Positions 31,208-32,931 of a stretch of 32,931 nucleotides of DNA are shown in pieces. Location of the stretch: NCBI RefSeq assembly GCF_947381555.1, contig NZ_CANCWQ010000017.1, positions 1 through 32,931 on the forward strand. Direction: 5' to 3'. Source of the stretch: Limosilactobacillus pulli (GTDB taxonomy: Bacteria; Bacillota; Bacilli; Lactobacillales; Lactobacillaceae). Numbering within the stretch: the stretch's first letter is position 1; every line of letters begins with the position of its first letter. The translations under genes were made by a program, and so were the position numbers. The notes below the pieces were generated by a model. It worked only from the letters and a program-made list of their open reading frames with translations, was not told where the DNA came from and made no database searches.

Positions 31208-32713
31208 ATGAATGAATACGTAATTGGGGTCGACTTGGGGACCAGTGCCGTTAAGGTTTCGGCAATGGATCGCTCAGGCAAGATCGCCGCTCAGCAAAGC
31301 TACGACTATCCACTGAGTCAGCCTAAGCCAGGCTACAGTGAGCAGAACCCACAAGACTGGCTGTATGGTACGACGATTGGCATTGACCGGATGATCTTAA
31401 AAGATGGTCTTAAAAAAGAAGAGATCAAAGGAATTTCCTTCTCTGGTCAGATGCATGGCCTGGTGCTGCTTGATGAAAATAATCAGGTGTTGCGGCCAGC
31501 TATTTTATGGAACGACACGCGCACGACCAAGCAGTGTCAAGAAATCATGGATAAGATGGGCGATCGCTTCATCGATATTACTGGCAACAAGCCACTGGAA
31601 GGTTTCACGTTGCCTAAGCTGCTTTGGGTCAAGGAGAATGAACCGGAGATCTGGGCTAAGGCCAAAACGTTTCTGTTGCCAAAAGACTACGTTCGCTTCT
31701 GCATGACGGGTAACCTGGGGATGGATTATTCGGATGCCACGGGGACGGTGCTGTTAGACATCAAGGAAGGTCAATGGAGCCAGGAAATCTGTGATGCCTT
31801 TGATATTCCGATGAGCATGTGTCCACCTTTGATGAAGTCGGTTGACTATGCGGGCAACGTTTCGGCTAGCTATGCCATGTTCTCAGGCCTTTCAACGGAC
31901 ACCAAAATCTATGGTGGTGGCGGTGACAATGCCTGTGGTGCGGTTGGTGCCGGCATCCTGCATCCAAATATGGTAATGTCTTCAATTGGGACTTCGGGCG
32001 TTGTGCTTAAATATGAAGAAAATGCCAACGTTAATTACCATGGCCAGATTCAATACGAATGTCACGCAATCCCAGACACCTACTACTCAATGGGTGTTAC
32101 GCTGGCAGCCGGTCACTCGCTAAACTGGTTTAAGCATAAGTTTGATCCAGACGAGGACTTCTCGACGATGGTTGAAAAAGCCTCCAAGCGGCCACTGGGT
32201 GCCAATGGTCTGATCTTTACGCCTTACGTAGTTGGTGAGCGGACGCCATATGCTGATGCTGATATTCGAGGCAGCTTTATTGGCGTTGACAGTATGCAGG
32301 ATCGCTATGACTTCTGTCGGGCCGTGATGGAAGGGATCACCTTCAGTTTCCGTGATATTTTAAATATCTATGATCAAAACGGTCAGGAATTCGATACGGT
32401 GGTAGCCATTGGTGGTGGGGCCAAGAGCGACTTTTGGCTTCAGATGCAGGCCGACATCTTTAACAAGAAGGTTGTTGCCTTGACCAATGAACAAGGACCG
32501 GGATTAGGGGCAGCCATGATTGCGGCAGTTGGTCTGGGTTGGTTTGATTCTTTGCAGGACTGTGCTAAAGAATTCGTTCACTTTGGTAAGGAATATCTGC
32601 CAAAGCCGGCCAATGTTGCCAAGTATGATGAATTGTACGCAATCTATCATCAAGTTTACGGTCAGACTAAAGACTTGTGCCACTCTCTATTGAGCTTCCG
32701 TCGTGAAGAATAG
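31208..32713 (+). CDS. xylB: Xylulokinase
   Basis: A 501-residue FGGY-family kinase that phosphorylates D-xylulose to xylulose-5-phosphate with ATP. Seen: the N-terminal GVDLGTSAVKV, SFSGQMHGLV, WNDTR and the catalytic Asp in GGGGDNACGAVGAG. The C-terminal ATP site has AIGGGAKSDFWLQM. Length fits the family. SD TTGGAGG lies right after the intercistronic hairpin. With xylA and the divergent porter it makes a complete uptake and entry route for xylose. Confidence 0.95.
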   Translation: MNEYVIGVDLGTSAVKVSAMDRSGKIAAQQSYDYPLSQPKPGYSEQNPQDWLYGTTIGIDRMILKDGLKKEEIKGISFSGQMHGLVLLDENNQVLRPAILWNDTRTTKQCQEIMDKMGDRFIDITGNKPLEGFTLPKLLWVKENEPEIWAKAKTFLLPKDYVRFCMTGNLGMDYSDATGTVLLDIKEGQWSQEICDAFDIPMSMCPPLMKSVDYAGNVSASYAMFSGLSTDTKIYGGGGDNACGAVGAGILHPNMVMSSIGTSGVVLKYEENANVNYHGQIQYECHAIPDTYYSMGVTLAAGHSLNWFKHKFDPDEDFSTMVEKASKRPLGANGLIFTPYVVGERTPYADADIRGSFIGVDSMQDRYDFCRAVMEGITFSFRDILNIYDQNGQEFDTVVAIGGGAKSDFWLQMQADIFNKKVVALTNEQGPGLGAAMIAAVGLGWFDSLQDCAKEFVHFGKEYLPKPANVAKYDELYAIYHQVYGQTKDLCHSLLSFRREE

Positions 32714-32776
32714 TTGGGCAGTTTAATTTCTGATTATTTTATCAATTAACAGGTTAAAAACTCATTTGCATCATTA

Positions 32777-32826
32777 AAAAGCGTCATGCAGACTGCCACT
32801 AAGGCATTTCTGCATGACGCTTTTAT
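32777..32826 (+). terminator. Intrinsic terminator after xylB
   Basis: AAAAGCGTCATGCAGA (32777-32792) pairs perfectly over 16 bp with 32809-32824. An A tract and a T tract flank it. Confidence 0.9.
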
Positions 32827-32856
32827 GTATTTGAAATTTTTTCTTCTATTATATAT

Positions 32857-32931
32857 AAGGCAGATTGCAATAAATAACTTGAACAAATTTAATGACGCAG
32901 ATTAAGCAAGAAGATCTCAATTGGAGTTCGC
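32857..32931 (+). mobile_element. Right boundary repeat with 5' end of an outward ORF (partial, probable IS)
   Basis: Exact reverse complement of 3-77. The same ORF start appears here on the plus strand (ATG at 32892, MTQIKQEDLNWSS to the edge). The match ends abruptly at 32857 (mismatch at 32856), which marks the likely border of the repeated element. See the left copy. Confidence 0.5.

Noticed and set aside
1..32931. CRISPR array, prophage or restriction genes
   Set aside because: No regularly spaced repeats, cas genes, phage structural genes or methyltransferases were seen on either strand.

Overview
The window looks like chromosomal DNA of a heterofermentative lactobacillus, most likely in or near Limosilactobacillus. 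This rests on gene content and protein style (Apf-like LysM protein, OatA-type acetyltransferase, xylose isomerase and xylulokinase, Lactobacillales-type tmRNA) and on AT-rich intergenic DNA with strong SD sequences. The species is inferred, not proven. The last 75 bases are the exact reverse complement of bases 3-77, and both copies contain the first codons of one ORF reading off the edge. The segment is therefore bounded by two outward-facing copies of a repeat, probably an insertion sequence.

Layout. 160-5099: cell-envelope genes (OatA-like acyltransferase, HAD phosphatase, Apf-like LysM protein, LCP ligase). 5141-7180: a YeiH-type transporter divergent from a LysR regulator. 7526-8698: cysteine desulfurase. 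8897-10274: a 30-residue Ile/Leu/Val-rich micro-ORF, a set of mutually exclusive hairpins, and a twice-frameshifted PTS EIIC gene. 10291-10604: a structured non-coding element with ends like IS200/IS605 elements. 10752-13825: glutamate dehydrogenase, a small membrane protein and a Ser-rich lipoprotein. 13907-16783 (minus): an APC permease broken by one stop codon, and a D,D-carboxypeptidase. 17080-18721: a catalytically dead L,D-transpeptidase relative, a small membrane protein and an intact L,D-transpeptidase. 18858-19996: a YwnB-like oxidoreductase with an Rrf2 regulator. 20192-20564 (minus): tmRNA. 20756-23003: a two-component system whose kinase is split by a -1 shift. 23224-25392: a GlcU-type sugar porter and a ROK repressor. 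25485-27888 (minus): aroF-aroB behind a Tyr-codon leader peptide and terminator. 28043-32713: a xylose-type MFS porter divergent from xylA-xylB.

How the parts fit. The ROK protein (XylR-like) probably controls the xylose genes although it lies about 4 kb away. The same operator pattern, TTAGTT-N9-AACTAA, occurs downstream of the xylA and porter promoters and, with two mismatches, before xylR itself. Catabolite control is suggested by cre-like sites near glcU, the porter, the lipoprotein and the 77-residue membrane protein.

The most notable systems are two leader regions. The aroF leader encodes MKITNVRFSYYYQSR, whose three consecutive Tyr codons lie in one arm of an RNA stem, followed by a strong terminator just before the DAHP synthase gene. 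This looks like ribosome-mediated attenuation, whereas Firmicutes usually use T-boxes for such genes. The second is the Ile/Leu/Val-rich micro-ORF followed by three mutually exclusive stems ending in a terminator. Three genes are disrupted (PTS EIIC, permease, kinase), which suggests ongoing gene decay or possibly sequencing errors.
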